Source of the DNA: Klebsiella aerogenes
GTDB taxonomy: Bacteria > Pseudomonadota > Gammaproteobacteria > Enterobacterales > Enterobacteriaceae
Direction of reading: 5' to 3'
Assembly (NCBI GenBank): GCA_029027985.1
Contig: CP119076.1
Location: 2,292,422 to 2,356,421 of the forward strand
Length of the DNA stretch: 64,000 nt
The stretch's first letter is position 1. Every line of letters begins with the position of its first letter. Both the position numbers and the translations under genes were made by a program. The notes beneath the pieces are model-generated. The model was not told the DNA's origin. It worked only from the letters and a program-made list of their open reading frames with translations, and searched no databases. Below, piece after piece: positions 8,075 through 16,834 of this stretch.

Positions 8075-8831
8075 TTACCAACTCGACGGGCCGGAAGGCG
8101 CGCCGGTTATCGTCCTGTCAAATTCGCTTGGCACCACTCGCACGATGTGGCAGCCACAGTTAGACGGCCTGACGAGCCATTTTCGCGTGCTGCGTTACGA
8201 TACCCATGGCCACGGTAAAACGACAAAACACGGCAAAGTGACGCTGGCGCAGTTGGGTGAAGATGTGATTGCGCTGCTCGATCATCTCAATATTCGTCAG
8301 GCTCTGTTTTGCGGTATTTCGATGGGCGGCCTCACGGGGTTATGGTTGGCGCGCTTTGCGCCGGAGCGTTTTTACGCGGTGGCGGTCGCCAATACCGCGG
8401 CGCGCATTGGTGATCAGTCGAGCTGGCTTTCACGCGCTCGCGCGGTGCGTCAGGAAGGAATGAATGTGGTTGCCGCCGGCGCGGCGGACCGTTGGTTCAC
8501 CGATCGTTTCCGCCAGCGTGCGCCGGATGTGGTGGAGGCGTTGTGTCACCAATTGACCCACAGCGACGCGGAAGGCTACGCCGCCTGCTGTGAAGCGCTG
8601 GCCGCGGCTGACCTGCGGGCGGAAGTAGGGCAAATCACGATTCCGACGCTGATCATTGCCGGTGAAAGTGACCCTGTCACTACCGTTAACGATGCGAACT
8701 TCCTGCATCAGCAGATCCCGAACTCGCAGGTCGTGGTGCTGAACGCGTCGCATCTGTCGAATATTGAAGCGCCGAAATCCTTCACCACCGCGCTGATCGG
8801 CTTTTTCCAGGGAGAGCAGTATGGAGGATAA
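8064..8831 (+). CDS. pcaD: PcaD, 3-oxoadipate enol-lactonase
   Basis: Alpha/beta-hydrolase of 255 aa that hydrolyses beta-ketoadipate enol-lactone to beta-ketoadipate. The nucleophile elbow is GISMGG (Ser86), an acidic residue lies in AGESDPVT and the catalytic histidine in NASHLSNIE near the C-terminus. SNSLGTTRTMWQPQLD near the N-terminus is characteristic of PcaD. The ATG at 8064 lies within the end of pcaB (11-base overlap) and is preceded by CAGGAG at 8051-8056. Its own end overlaps pcaC by 11 bases in the same manner. Here PcaD and PcaC are separate proteins, not fused as in some bacteria. Confidence 0.93.
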   Translation: MNLDYQLDGPEGAPVIVLSNSLGTTRTMWQPQLDGLTSHFRVLRYDTHGHGKTTKHGKVTLAQLGEDVIALLDHLNIRQALFCGISMGGLTGLWLARFAPERFYAVAVANTAARIGDQSSWLSRARAVRQEGMNVVAAGAADRWFTDRFRQRAPDVVEALCHQLTHSDAEGYAACCEALAAADLRAEVGQITIPTLIIAGESDPVTTVNDANFLHQQIPNSQVVVLNASHLSNIEAPKSFTTALIGFFQGEQYGG

Positions 8832-9210
8832 ACAACGTTATCAACAGGGAATGGAGGTCCGGCGTAAGGTGCTGGGCGATGCGCACGTCGACCGTACGCT
8901 GCGCAATCTCACGCCGCTGAATGAGGAGTTTCAGGATTTTATTACCCGCTACGCCTGGGGCGAGACCTGGACGCGTCCGGGTCTCGACCACCATACCCGC
9001 AGTATGATCACCATCGCGATGCTGATTGCGCTTAACCGCGAGGCGGAGTTGAAAATGCACCTGCGCGCCGCGTTTAATAACGGCGTGACCCGCGATGAGT
9101 TAAAAGAGTTGATTATGCATTCGGCGCTGTATTGCGGATTGCCAGCGGCTAATGCCACGCTCCATCTGGCGCAGCAGGTGTTTGACGAAATCGACGCCGC
9201 GCAGGCGTAG
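8821..9210 (+). CDS. pcaC: PcaC, 4-carboxymuconolactone decarboxylase
   Basis: 129-aa protein of the AhpD-like carboxymuconolactone decarboxylase family. The core LKELIMHSALYCGLPAANATLH matches the family signature, and the N-terminus MEVRRKVLGDAHVDRTLRN is typical. It decarboxylates 4-carboxymuconolactone to the enol-lactone used by PcaD. Its ATG overlaps the end of pcaD by 11 bases, with GGGAGAG just upstream. Last gene of the pca operon; a REP element follows. Confidence 0.94.
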   Translation: MEDKQRYQQGMEVRRKVLGDAHVDRTLRNLTPLNEEFQDFITRYAWGETWTRPGLDHHTRSMITIAMLIALNREAELKMHLRAAFNNGVTRDELKELIMHSALYCGLPAANATLHLAQQVFDEIDAAQA

Positions 9211-9230
9211 GTTCACCGCTTTGCCCTGTC

Positions 9231-9298
9231 CGCGCTGCGCTTAGCGGGGCTACGGGGCACGACATGTAGGCCGGGTAAGGCAAAGCCGCTACCCGGCA
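9231..9298. repeat. REP-type palindromic repeats downstream of pcaC
   Basis: The stretch 9231-9253 (cgcgctgcgcttagcggggctac in two parts) is, with one mismatch, the reverse complement of 15561-15583. Immediately after it 9269-9297 forms a REP-like hairpin whose arms GCCGGGTA/TACCCGGC bracket a short loop. It separates the convergent pcaC and the channel gene and may protect 3' ends or assist termination for both. Confidence 0.75.
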
Positions 9299-9303
9299 AT
9301 GGG

Positions 9304-10920
9304 TTATTTGTCGTTCTCCTGCGGCGCGGTGGCCGGGGCGGGATACCAATCCTCTTTGGCGATCACCACCGCGCCTTTCGGCTGCATGACAAAGTTTGGC
9401 GACATGATCTGTACGCCAAATTCATTAAACACATCAATGATACTGCTGTGCAGCGCGTTGCGCCCTTCGGGTAGTGGCGTTTCCGGCAACAGCCGCACCT
9501 GTAGCTCGAAAGACGTATACCAGTCGAGCAAACCTAATTTGCGGACAATCGGCGCGACCTGATGATCGATACCCTGGGCGCGGTGCGCGGCCAATTCCAG
9601 CATCGCTTGCACCTGCCGCCACGGCGTGTCGTAGCCAATGGTGACCCCGGTCGTCAGATTAATTCCTTGCTGCGGATCGTTGGTGCTGAGGTTAGTGATT
9701 TTACCGCTGACCACCACCGCATTAGGCAGGGTGACAATATAGTTTTCGCGGGTCAGGATCTTGGTCGCCAGCATGCCAATTTCGCTCACCTGGCCTTCGT
9801 TGTCGGCGATGCGGATCCAGTCGCCCTTATGCAGCGCGCGGGAGTATATGAGTACCAGCCCGCTCATCGCGTGATTCATGACCCCGGCAGACCCCAGAGT
9901 CAGCATCAGGCCGAAGAAAACGCTGATTCCCTTGAAGGCCAGCGAATTCGCACCGGGCAGGAAAGGATAAGCGGCGGAGAGCGCGAACAGCCAGATTACC
10001 ACTGAAATCAATTTGCGCGTCGCGCCAACGGTTTCAGGGTGCAGGCCGGGAATTTGTACTCTTCCAGCGGCAACCTGATCCAGCAGAACCTTTATCAGGC
10101 GAATAATGAACCCGGTGATCAGAAAAATAAGCAGCACAATCATCAGTCCCGGCAGTGCCGAAACGATAGAGAGCGAAATATCCCGCAGCACGCCCACCGA
10201 CCACTCGCCGAGCGACGTACCCCACACTCGGGTCCAGGGAAACAGGCTGAAGACCCAGCTCAGCCATACGTAGACGGCTAATAGCCCGAGCAGTACCAAC
10301 AGCAGCGCGTAGAGTCGGCTTTCAACGTTACCGAGAAAGCGCCGCCAGGGAGGCGGAATGATGCTGCGCTTTTCGAGGATCCGCAGATGGAAGAAGCGGC
10401 GTACTCGTCGCCATGAGCGGAACGCCAGATAGCAGGCCAGCGCCAGTACCAGCGCGGCGGCCGCTGACTTCACCACAGCCAACAGCAGGTAACGGGTATT
10501 AAATTGTTCACGGAGCGAGGTTCGTTGCGCTTCCATGCGGGTAAGCACTTTCTGTGCCGCTTGATCCAGCGTTAAATCATCGCCTTCATCGAGATCGGCC
10601 TGACTCAGCAACATAATCGGTTTACCGTTCATCAGGAATAACCGCCCCGGCTGGTGGTAGCGGGTGACCGGCACTACCTGCAACGGCTGGCTGATATCGG
10701 CTTCGGTAAAAGCGCGCAGGGTATGACGGATCCGCAACACGCGTTCTTCCGGCGTGGTCTGGCCGAAAGTCGCCTGTAGCATAACGATCGGTTGATGGAA
10801 AATGGCGACGGTTCGCGCCTGTTCACGCTCAGTGGGCTGCTGGCGCGGTTCCGCCGCCGAAAGCGGAAAGGCCAGCCATAGCAGAAAACACGCCGTTAAT
10901 AACGCCTGAATCCTGTTCAT
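9304..10920 (-). CDS. MscS-family mechanosensitive ion channel protein
   Basis: 538-aa inner-membrane protein. A cleavable-looking signal peptide ends near ..FPLSAAEP (about residue 22), followed by a roughly 110-residue periplasmic region, then several hydrophobic segments between about residues 145 and 350. The MscS core includes the pore-lining glycine/alanine-rich helix GLMLTLGSAGVMNHAMSGL and the beta-domain signature KGDWIRIADNEGQVSEIG. Such channels release solutes on hypo-osmotic shock. The ATG at 10920 follows GGTG; a GTG at 10929 is possible. It is longer than MscS itself and belongs to the larger YnaI/YbdG-like group; I cannot assign a precise orthologue. No operon partner is evident. 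Confidence 0.85.
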   Translation of the reverse strand: MNRIQALLTACFLLWLAFPLSAAEPRQQPTEREQARTVAIFHQPIVMLQATFGQTTPEERVLRIRHTLRAFTEADISQPLQVVPVTRYHQPGRLFLMNGKPIMLLSQADLDEGDDLTLDQAAQKVLTRMEAQRTSLREQFNTRYLLLAVVKSAAAALVLALACYLAFRSWRRVRRFFHLRILEKRSIIPPPWRRFLGNVESRLYALLLVLLGLLAVYVWLSWVFSLFPWTRVWGTSLGEWSVGVLRDISLSIVSALPGLMIVLLIFLITGFIIRLIKVLLDQVAAGRVQIPGLHPETVGATRKLISVVIWLFALSAAYPFLPGANSLAFKGISVFFGLMLTLGSAGVMNHAMSGLVLIYSRALHKGDWIRIADNEGQVSEIGMLATKILTRENYIVTLPNAVVVSGKITNLSTNDPQQGINLTTGVTIGYDTPWRQVQAMLELAAHRAQGIDHQVAPIVRKLGLLDWYTSFELQVRLLPETPLPEGRNALHSSIIDVFNEFGVQIMSPNFVMQPKGAVVIAKEDWYPAPATAPQENDK

Positions 10921-11063
10921 ATGCGACACCAGAAAGGGAGAATTATTGTTATTTTTCAGCTGCTCAAACTCTGAGCGGCCGCTGGATTGAGCATAGTTCA
11001 GCGTCAGGTGAATTCAAGAAAGCATGAAGATAAAACGCCCGGCGTCAGCGCGAGGATATCGAA

Positions 11064-11087
11064 GCGATTTTCGTCACCAAAAATCGC
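11064..11087. other. Hairpin in the spacer between the response-regulator and channel genes
   Basis: GCGATTTT at 11064-11071 and AAAATCGC at 11080-11087 form a perfect 8-bp stem with an 8-base loop, about 60 bases after the end of the response-regulator gene. There is no T-run, so it may be an mRNA 3' stabiliser or a weak terminator. The rest of 10921-11148 shows nothing I can assign beyond the upstream region of the channel gene. Confidence 0.4.
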
Positions 11088-11148
11088 GACATTATTCTCC
11101 CATCGCCGCCGCGTATTCGCTTTCAGCCGCGGGATAGCGCTTATCAGG

Positions 11149-11868
11149 TTACTGGCTGTACTGCTTAAGCAGGCCATATTGTTCAGCGACCAGCCGATAG
11201 CGATACACCGGACGACCGGTTGCGCCATAGTGAATGGTGGTGTAGAGAATATTAATCTGCGCCAGCCAAATCAGATACTTGCGGCAGGAAACCCGGGAGA
11301 TATTCACCGCCGCCGCCAGCTCATCGGTCGAGAACTCGGTGTCCGGGTGGCTCTCAATCCACTGGCACAGCGTGCGCAAAGTTTGCGCCGTTAATCCTTT
11401 CGGCAGCTTGCGCGCGTCGGCCGCTTCCGGCGTACCGCCGTGCAGCAGGCGATCGACGTCAGCTTGTTCATAATACGGCTGGCCGGTCATCAGTTTGCGC
11501 TTCTCCCGCCACGCGGTCAGCGCCTCTTCAAAGCGCGGGAACTGGAACGGCTTAATCAGGTAATCCACCACGCCGTAGCGCATGGCGGTCTGTACGGTGG
11601 CGGCATCGGCGGCGGAGGTGATCATAATGACGTCGATGGCGCGGCCGCTGGCGCGGATGGTTGGTAGCAGATCCAGGCCGCTATCCTGCTGCATGTAAAC
11701 GTCCAGCAGCACCAGGTCAATCGCCATCTGCGGGTCGTTAATCATCTCCTGGGCCTTGCCGAGCGTTGACGCGCTGCCGCAGCAGTTGAAGCCGGAGATG
11801 CGCGCCACGTACAGGCGGTTCAGCTCGGCAACCATCGCATCGTCGTCAACAATTAATACATTTATCAC
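11149..11868 (-). CDS. DcuR/CitB-family response regulator
   Basis: 239-aa response regulator. The receiver domain starts with the acidic pocket VLIVDDDAMV and has the phospho-acceptor in VLLDVYMQQDSGLDLL, the Thr/Ser switch in MITSAAD and the lysine in YLIKPFQFPRF. The C-terminal DNA-binding part contains a helix-turn-helix FSTDELAAAVNISRVSCRKYL, as in DcuR, DctR and CitB. It starts with GTG, overlapping the end of the kinase gene by four bases (GTGA). Paired with the DcuS-like kinase and divergent from mqo, it probably controls C4-dicarboxylate metabolism. The E. coli dcuSR locus is elsewhere, so this may be a paralogue. Confidence 0.88.
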   Translation of the reverse strand: MINVLIVDDDAMVAELNRLYVARISGFNCCGSASTLGKAQEMINDPQMAIDLVLLDVYMQQDSGLDLLPTIRASGRAIDVIMITSAADAATVQTAMRYGVVDYLIKPFQFPRFEEALTAWREKRKLMTGQPYYEQADVDRLLHGGTPEAADARKLPKGLTAQTLRTLCQWIESHPDTEFSTDELAAAVNISRVSCRKYLIWLAQINILYTTIHYGATGRPVYRYRLVAEQYGLLKQYSQ

Positions 11869-13481
11869 GCTTTTTTCCTTTTACTATCCCAGGGCAGGTG
11901 AACAAAAAATTGAGTAAATACGCCAGGCTCGGACTCGACGGCCAGCGTGCCGCCCAGCTCGTGAAGCTGCTGGTTGGCGAGAAACAGGCCGACGCCGCGA
12001 TTCTCACCTTTGGTGGAGAAGCCTTTCTTAAAGATGGCGTCGATATTGGCCGCCGGGATCCCCGGGCCGTCGTCGCTGACTTCGCCGCTTAGCCAGCCAT
12101 CCTGATAATGCAGCAACAGGCTGACTTCGCCTTCCGCCTGGCCGCGCATGGCGTCCAACGCGTTTTCAATCAGATTGCCTAATACCGTCACCAGCACGGT
12201 GACCTGTTTCTCATTCGGGCAATCAGGCACCAGACTCTCATCGGCGAGACGCAACGCGAAGCCTCGTTCTTTGGCGCGCTGGATTTTACCAATCAGAAAG
12301 CCGGCGACCACCGGAGATTTTATCCGGCGCTGAATTTCGCCAATGTCGGCCTGGTAGGCATGGGCGGTTTGCAGCACATACCCTTCCAGTTTGTCATAGC
12401 TTTTCATATTCAGCAGGCCGAGGATCACGTGCAGTTTATTCATGAACTCATGCGAGGTGGTACGCAGCGCGTCGACATAGGTCATCATCCCATCCAGCCG
12501 CTGCATCAGTTGGCTCATCTCGGTTTTGTCGCGGAAGGTGCTAATCGCGCCGACGATGGCGTTCTGGCTGCGTACCGGGACGGTGTTGCAGATCAGCAGC
12601 AAGCCGTTGCAGCCGAGCGCCCGGTCATAGATGGGCTCGCCGCTGCGCAAGACCTCCTGCAGATCCGCCAGCAGCGGGGCATGATCGATGCTTTTATCCG
12701 GGCCGCTCAGCAACATACCGCGCGCCGCCGGGTTAATCAGGGTGACCTGGCCGCTGGCATCCACCGCGATTACGCCTTCTTTCAGTGAGTGCAGCATTGC
12801 CTGACGCTGCTGGAATTGGGCGGAGATCTCCTGCGGCTCCAGCCCCAGCAGAATACGTTTCAAGCCACGAACCAGGCTCCAGGTTCCAATGGCGCATACC
12901 AGCGCGCTGAACAGGATGGTCAGCAGTACGTCCCAGCGGCTGTCGGCGAGCTGCTCATCGACTTTGCTGAGCGAAATCCCCACCACCACCACGCCAATCT
13001 GTTGATGCTGTTCATTGAATACCGGAGTGAACACGCGTAGCGCCGGGGCCAGTATGCCGTGGTTAATCGCGACGTTCTCGCGACCGGCCAGCGTCGGGCG
13101 GATATCCTCGCCGATAAAAGGTTTGCCGATAATGGCGCTATTCGGGTGTGAATAGCGAATGCCGTGCATATCGGTGACGATGGCATACAGCAGATCGTTA
13201 CGCTGGGTAATCGCCAGCGCCAGCGGCTGAATAATATTGCTCTGTGGCGGTTCGCCAAGGCCACGCTTCACCTGCGGCATATCGGCCATGGTGCGCGCCA
13301 CGGCCAGCGCAGTTTCTTTTAAGCCGTCGCGGGTGGCATGGCTGATTTGCATAAACCACAGCGCATACACCAGTATCAGGACCGCGCCAATGACGCTGCC
13401 TATCATCAGCGTAACGGCGGTGCTTAATTTCAGGCTGCGGGCGCGCGTGCGGGCAGGTGGCAGTAGTTCGGCTTCCTTCAT
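11865..13481 (-). CDS. DcuS-like C4-dicarboxylate sensor histidine kinase
   Basis: 538-aa membrane kinase. Order: transmembrane helix near residues 25-45; periplasmic PAS domain with MHGIRYSHPN and ALRVFTPVF, which retain the Arg, His and Phe residues used by DcuS to bind C4-dicarboxylates; second transmembrane helix near 185; cytoplasmic PAS (GVIAVDASGQVTLINPAA); H-box TSHEFMNKLHVILGLL; N-box LIENALDAM; G-box DDGPGIP and KGENRGVGLFLA. The ATG at 13481 follows GGGG with good spacing; an upstream in-frame ATG at 13535 has no ribosome-binding site. Very similar to E. coli DcuS over its length. Likely ligand fumarate, malate or succinate, by homology. Confidence 0.88.
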   Translation of the reverse strand: MKEAELLPPARTRARSLKLSTAVTLMIGSVIGAVLILVYALWFMQISHATRDGLKETALAVARTMADMPQVKRGLGEPPQSNIIQPLALAITQRNDLLYAIVTDMHGIRYSHPNSAIIGKPFIGEDIRPTLAGRENVAINHGILAPALRVFTPVFNEQHQQIGVVVVGISLSKVDEQLADSRWDVLLTILFSALVCAIGTWSLVRGLKRILLGLEPQEISAQFQQRQAMLHSLKEGVIAVDASGQVTLINPAARGMLLSGPDKSIDHAPLLADLQEVLRSGEPIYDRALGCNGLLLICNTVPVRSQNAIVGAISTFRDKTEMSQLMQRLDGMMTYVDALRTTSHEFMNKLHVILGLLNMKSYDKLEGYVLQTAHAYQADIGEIQRRIKSPVVAGFLIGKIQRAKERGFALRLADESLVPDCPNEKQVTVLVTVLGNLIENALDAMRGQAEGEVSLLLHYQDGWLSGEVSDDGPGIPAANIDAIFKKGFSTKGENRGVGLFLANQQLHELGGTLAVESEPGVFTQFFVHLPWDSKRKKA

Positions 13482-13865
13482 GACAACCCCGGTTAAATCG
13501 TTGGAGGGTATTATCGCCGATAGGGGCGCTTTCATAAAGCCGCGTCATAACAGTAAACAGCAACGATCGGTGTATCGCGTTATGTGAAGCGAAAGAGAAT
13601 GTTGCCAGCACCGCTCATTAATATTTCCCCGCACAGGTTTGTTAAATAACTAAATAAACCGTTGGGGTATTTCTTATTGCCTGAATAATCCTGATTTTTT
13701 CGTTGTTATTTACAGCATGACTGGAGATGAAATTAATCATTGGCTTTTTTAAGTTAAAAAAGTATTTGATTAAAAATGCCAAAGTGTAAATGATATTTTA
13801 AAATAAAGTAAAAGTGCGTTAATATAGCGATTCTTATTACACTTTTGCTACGCGATATTTCTATT
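13482..13865. promoter_or_regulatory. AT-rich divergent spacer between the DcuS-like gene and mqo
   Basis: 384 bases without a gene. The half nearest mqo (about 13670-13865) is strikingly AT-rich. It contains an inverted repeat AAAGTGTAA (13781-13789) / TTACACTTT (13838-13846) with arms 48 bases apart, and a further AAAAGTGC copy at 13810-13817. This is a good place for response-regulator binding and for the mqo promoter, but I could not identify consensus -35/-10 elements with confidence. Confidence 0.45.
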
Positions 13866-15521
13866 ATGCCTGCAATTAAAAAAACGATTATATCTATGAC
13901 CGCATTAGCGATGTTCGTCAGTACGGCGACCTACGCGAATGGCGATACCTCGAAAAAAACTGACTTTCTGCTGATCGGTGGCGGCATCATGAGCGCGTCG
14001 CTGGGCACCTGGCTGCAGGAGCTGCAGCCGGAATGGAAACAGGTGATGGTGGAGAAACTCGACGGCGTCGCGCTGGAGTCTTCTAACGGTTGGAATAACG
14101 CTGGTACCGGTCACTCGGCGAATATGGAACTGAACTATACGCCGCAGCGCGCAGACGGTTCCATTGATGTCAGCAAAGCGTTGGATATCAACGAACAGTT
14201 TATGATTTCCCGCCAGTTCTGGTCGGCGCAGGTTAAGCGCGGTATTTTGCACGACCCGCATTCGTTTATTAATTCCACGCCGCATATGAGCTTCGTGTGG
14301 GGCGATAATGTTGATTATCTGCAGAAACGTTATAACGCACTGCAGCAAACCACGTTATTCCAGGGGATGAAATTCTCCACCGATCACGCGCAAATTAAAC
14401 AGTGGGCGCCGTTGGTGATGGAAGGGCGCGACCCGCAGCAGAAAGTAGCCGCGACCTGGACGCCGGTCGGCACTGATGTTAACTACGGCGAAATTACCCG
14501 TCAGTTGATCGGCAGCCTGAAAAAAAGCAGCAACTTCACCCTGCAGACCTCCTCTGAAGTGACCGATTTCAAACGTAACGCCGATAACTCCTGGCATGTG
14601 ACGATTAAAAACGTGCAGAGTGGTGAAGAGCAGGCGATCGACGCCAAATATGTCTTCATTGGCGCTGGCGGCGGCGCGCTGAAATTACTGCAGAAAACCG
14701 GCATTCCGGAAGCTGACAACTATGCAGGCTTCCCGGTTGGCGGTTCGTTCCTGATGACCGAAAACCCGCAACTGACCCAACAACACCAGCAGAAAGTTTA
14801 TGGTCAGGCCTCGGTAGGCGCGCCGCCGATGTCGGTACCGCACCTTGATGCGCGTTACCTCGACGGTAAGCGCGTGGTGTTATTCGGACCATTCGCGACA
14901 TTCTCGACCAAGTTCCTGAAAAACGGCTCTTTCTTTGATCTGTTGAGCACCACCACCACCAGCAACGTGCTGCCGATGACCCACGTCGGTCTCGATAACT
15001 TCGATCTGGTGAAATATCTGGTGAGCCAGGTGATGCTAAGCGATGACGACCGCTTTGCGGCGCTGAAAGAGTACTATCCGAATGCGCGTAAAGAAGACTG
15101 GAAGCTTATCCAGGCAGGCCAGCGCGTGCAGATCATCAAGAAAGACGCAGAGAAAGGCGGCGTACTGAAACTCGGTACCGAAGTAGTGGTCGATCAGCAG
15201 AAAACCATTTCTGCGCTGCTCGGCGCGTCTCCGGGCGCTTCCACCGCCGCGCCGATTACGCTGAACGTCATTAAGCAAATGTTCCCGCAGCAGTTTAACT
15301 CGCCGGAGTGGCAGAGCCGTATTCACGCTATCGTGCCGAGCTACGGCGAGAAGCTGAACGGTAATGTGGCGCTGACCCAGCAGGTTTGGGACGATACCGC
15401 CGCAGCGCTGCAGTTGACCAAGCCGCCGGTGATTCAGATGAATGCTGCCGCGCCAACCTCGACCGCAAAACCGGCTGAGCCGCAACGCGAAACTTCGCCG
15501 CAGCACGATATGGCGCTGTAA
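13866..15521 (+). CDS. mqo: Mqo, malate:quinone oxidoreductase
   Basis: 551-aa FAD-dependent enzyme that oxidises malate to oxaloacetate and passes electrons to quinone at the inner membrane. The FAD-binding motif [14 protein letters not shown] lies at residues 34-47, and [20 protein letters not shown] and the C-terminal [13 protein letters not shown] are diagnostic of Mqo. A basic and hydrophobic N-terminus ([20 protein letters not shown], then TYAN) resembles a signal peptide, as also in E. coli Mqo, although the enzyme is regarded as a peripheral protein on the cytoplasmic side. The ATG at 13866 lacks a strong ribosome-binding site; a TTG at 13845 is in frame. A terminator lies about 190 bases downstream. 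Confidence 0.93.
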   Translation: MPAIKKTIISMTALAMFVSTATYANGDTSKKTDFLLIGGGIMSASLGTWLQELQPEWKQVMVEKLDGVALESSNGWNNAGTGHSANMELNYTPQRADGSIDVSKALDINEQFMISRQFWSAQVKRGILHDPHSFINSTPHMSFVWGDNVDYLQKRYNALQQTTLFQGMKFSTDHAQIKQWAPLVMEGRDPQQKVAATWTPVGTDVNYGEITRQLIGSLKKSSNFTLQTSSEVTDFKRNADNSWHVTIKNVQSGEEQAIDAKYVFIGAGGGALKLLQKTGIPEADNYAGFPVGGSFLMTENPQLTQQHQQKVYGQASVGAPPMSVPHLDARYLDGKRVVLFGPFATFSTKFLKNGSFFDLLSTTTTSNVLPMTHVGLDNFDLVKYLVSQVMLSDDDRFAALKEYYPNARKEDWKLIQAGQRVQIIKKDAEKGGVLKLGTEVVVDQQKTISALLGASPGASTAAPITLNVIKQMFPQQFNSPEWQSRIHAIVPSYGEKLNGNVALTQQVWDDTAAALQLTKPPVIQMNAAAPTSTAKPAEPQRETSPQHDMAL

Positions 15522-15529
15522 CGTCGATA

Positions 15530-15710
15530 TGCCGGGTGGCGGCTACGTTTCGTGCCATGTGTAGCCCTGCTAAGCGCAGCGCGAGCAGGGAAAATCCTGG
15601 TTGTGCCGTATTGTGTCGGATGGCGCTACGCTTATCCGACCTATGTTTCGTGCCATTTGCCATCCCGGTAAGCACTGGAACCGTAGCCCTGCTAAGCGCA
15701 GGCAGGGAAG
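15530..15710. repeat. Cluster of REP-like palindromes after mqo
   Basis: Three related elements lie in tandem: 15561-15590, a palindrome around GTAGCCCTGCTAAGCGCA; 15615-15640, GTCGGATggcgctacgctTATCCGAC-type REP; and 15682-15708, a second copy of GTAGCCCTGCTAAGCGCA. The phrase gtttcgtgccat also occurs twice (15547-15558 and 15645-15656). This is a composite BIME-like block. One arm recurs inverted at 9231-9253. Confidence 0.75.
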
Positions 15711-15730
15711 ACCACGGTCTTCCCTTTTTT
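15705..15730 (+). terminator. Intrinsic terminator for mqo
   Basis: GGGAAGAC at 15705-15712, loop CACG, GTCTTCCC at 15717-15724, then TTTTTT: a textbook Rho-independent terminator on the plus strand, after the REP block. The remainder of 15731-15907 is the mdcR upstream region and contains no other recognisable gene. Confidence 0.85.
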
Positions 15731-15907
15731 ACATCACCATTCCAGGCGTTATTTATGAATGCCGCTCATAACCTCATTATGATTTCCGCGGATTATCCGT
15801 TACCCCGAAACCGCTAAAATAGGTCTCGGTCAAAGCATACTCATAGGTTATTGGTATACTGCCTTGAATTGACGCAGGAAAACGATAACCAGGAGTGTGG
15901 AAGGGCT

Positions 15908-16834
15908 ATGAAAGATGATATCAACCAGGAGATCACCTTCCGCAAGCTGTCGGTATTCATGATGTTTATGGCGAAAGGCAATATCGCCAGAACCGCCGAA
16001 GCGATGAAGCTCAGCAGCGTTAGCGTTCACCGCGCGCTGCATACCCTGGAAGAGGGTGTCGGTTGCCCGTTGTTTGTCCATAAAGGCCGCAATTTGCTGC
16101 CGCTGCAGGCGGCATGGACGCTGCTCGAATACTGCCAGGATGTCATGAGCCTGATGAGTCGCGGTCTCGAAGCGACGCGCAAAGTCGCCGGCGTCGGTCA
16201 GGGGCGGCTGCGCATCGGCACTCTCTATTCCCTGACGCTCGAAACCGTCCCACGCATCATCATGGGCATGAAATTGCGTCGCCCGGAGCTGGAGCTGGAT
16301 CTGACGATGGGTTCTAACCAGATGCTGCTGGATATGCTGGAAGATGATGCCCTCGACGCTATCTTAATCGCCACCAATGAAGGCGAGTACAACAATTCGG
16401 CCTTCGACGTGGTGCCGCTATTCGAAGACGATATCTTTCTTGCCGCCCCGGCAACGGAGCCGTTGGATACGTCGCAGCCCGCCGATCTGCGCGATTACGG
16501 CAACCACAAGTTTGTCTCGCTGGCGGAGGGCTTTGCCACCTATGCCGGCTTTCAGGAGGCGTTTCAGGTGGCGGGTTTTGAACCGGAGATCGTCACCCGG
16601 GTGAATGATATCTTTTCGATGATAAGCCTGGTGCAGGCGGGTGTTGGTTTCGCGTTGCTGCCCGGGCGCATGAAGAAAGTTTATGAAAAGGATGTACAGC
16701 TGTTAAAGCTGGCGGAACCGTACCAGATGCGCCAGCTGATCTCTATCGTCTATTCGCACCATCGTGAACGCGATGCCGACCTGCTGGCGTTGGCGGCGGA
16801 AGGGCGCATGTATGCCCGTAGCCTTAATCGTTAA
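15908..16834 (+). CDS. mdcR: MdcR, LysR-family regulator of malonate use
   Basis: 308-aa LysR-type regulator with helix-turn-helix MAKGNIARTAEAMKLSSVSV followed by HRALHTLEEGVGCPLF, then an effector-binding domain. It stands at the 3' end of the malonate decarboxylase cluster, where MdcR is expected. The ATG at 15908 has GGAAGGGC just upstream; the frame is open further upstream but without a better start. The gene converges on mdcH and their ends overlap by 11 bases. MdcR is known as an activator of mdc in Klebsiella; its sites should lie before mdcA and before mdcR itself. Confidence 0.9.
   Translation: MKDDINQEITFRKLSVFMMFMAKGNIARTAEAMKLSSVSVHRALHTLEEGVGCPLFVHKGRNLLPLQAAWTLLEYCQDVMSLMSRGLEATRKVAGVGQGRLRIGTLYSLTLETVPRIIMGMKLRRPELELDLTMGSNQMLLDMLEDDALDAILIATNEGEYNNSAFDVVPLFEDDIFLAAPATEPLDTSQPADLRDYGNHKFVSLAEGFATYAGFQEAFQVAGFEPEIVTRVNDIFSMISLVQAGVGFALLPGRMKKVYEKDVQLLKLAEPYQMRQLISIVYSHHRERDADLLALAAEGRMYARSLNR

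Noticed and set aside
9304-10920. Part of the pca operon
   Set aside because: It is on the opposite strand, convergent with pcaC and separated by REP elements.
13536-13865. Small ORFs in the mqo leader
   Set aside because: AT-rich DNA gives only short frames without ribosome-binding sites.
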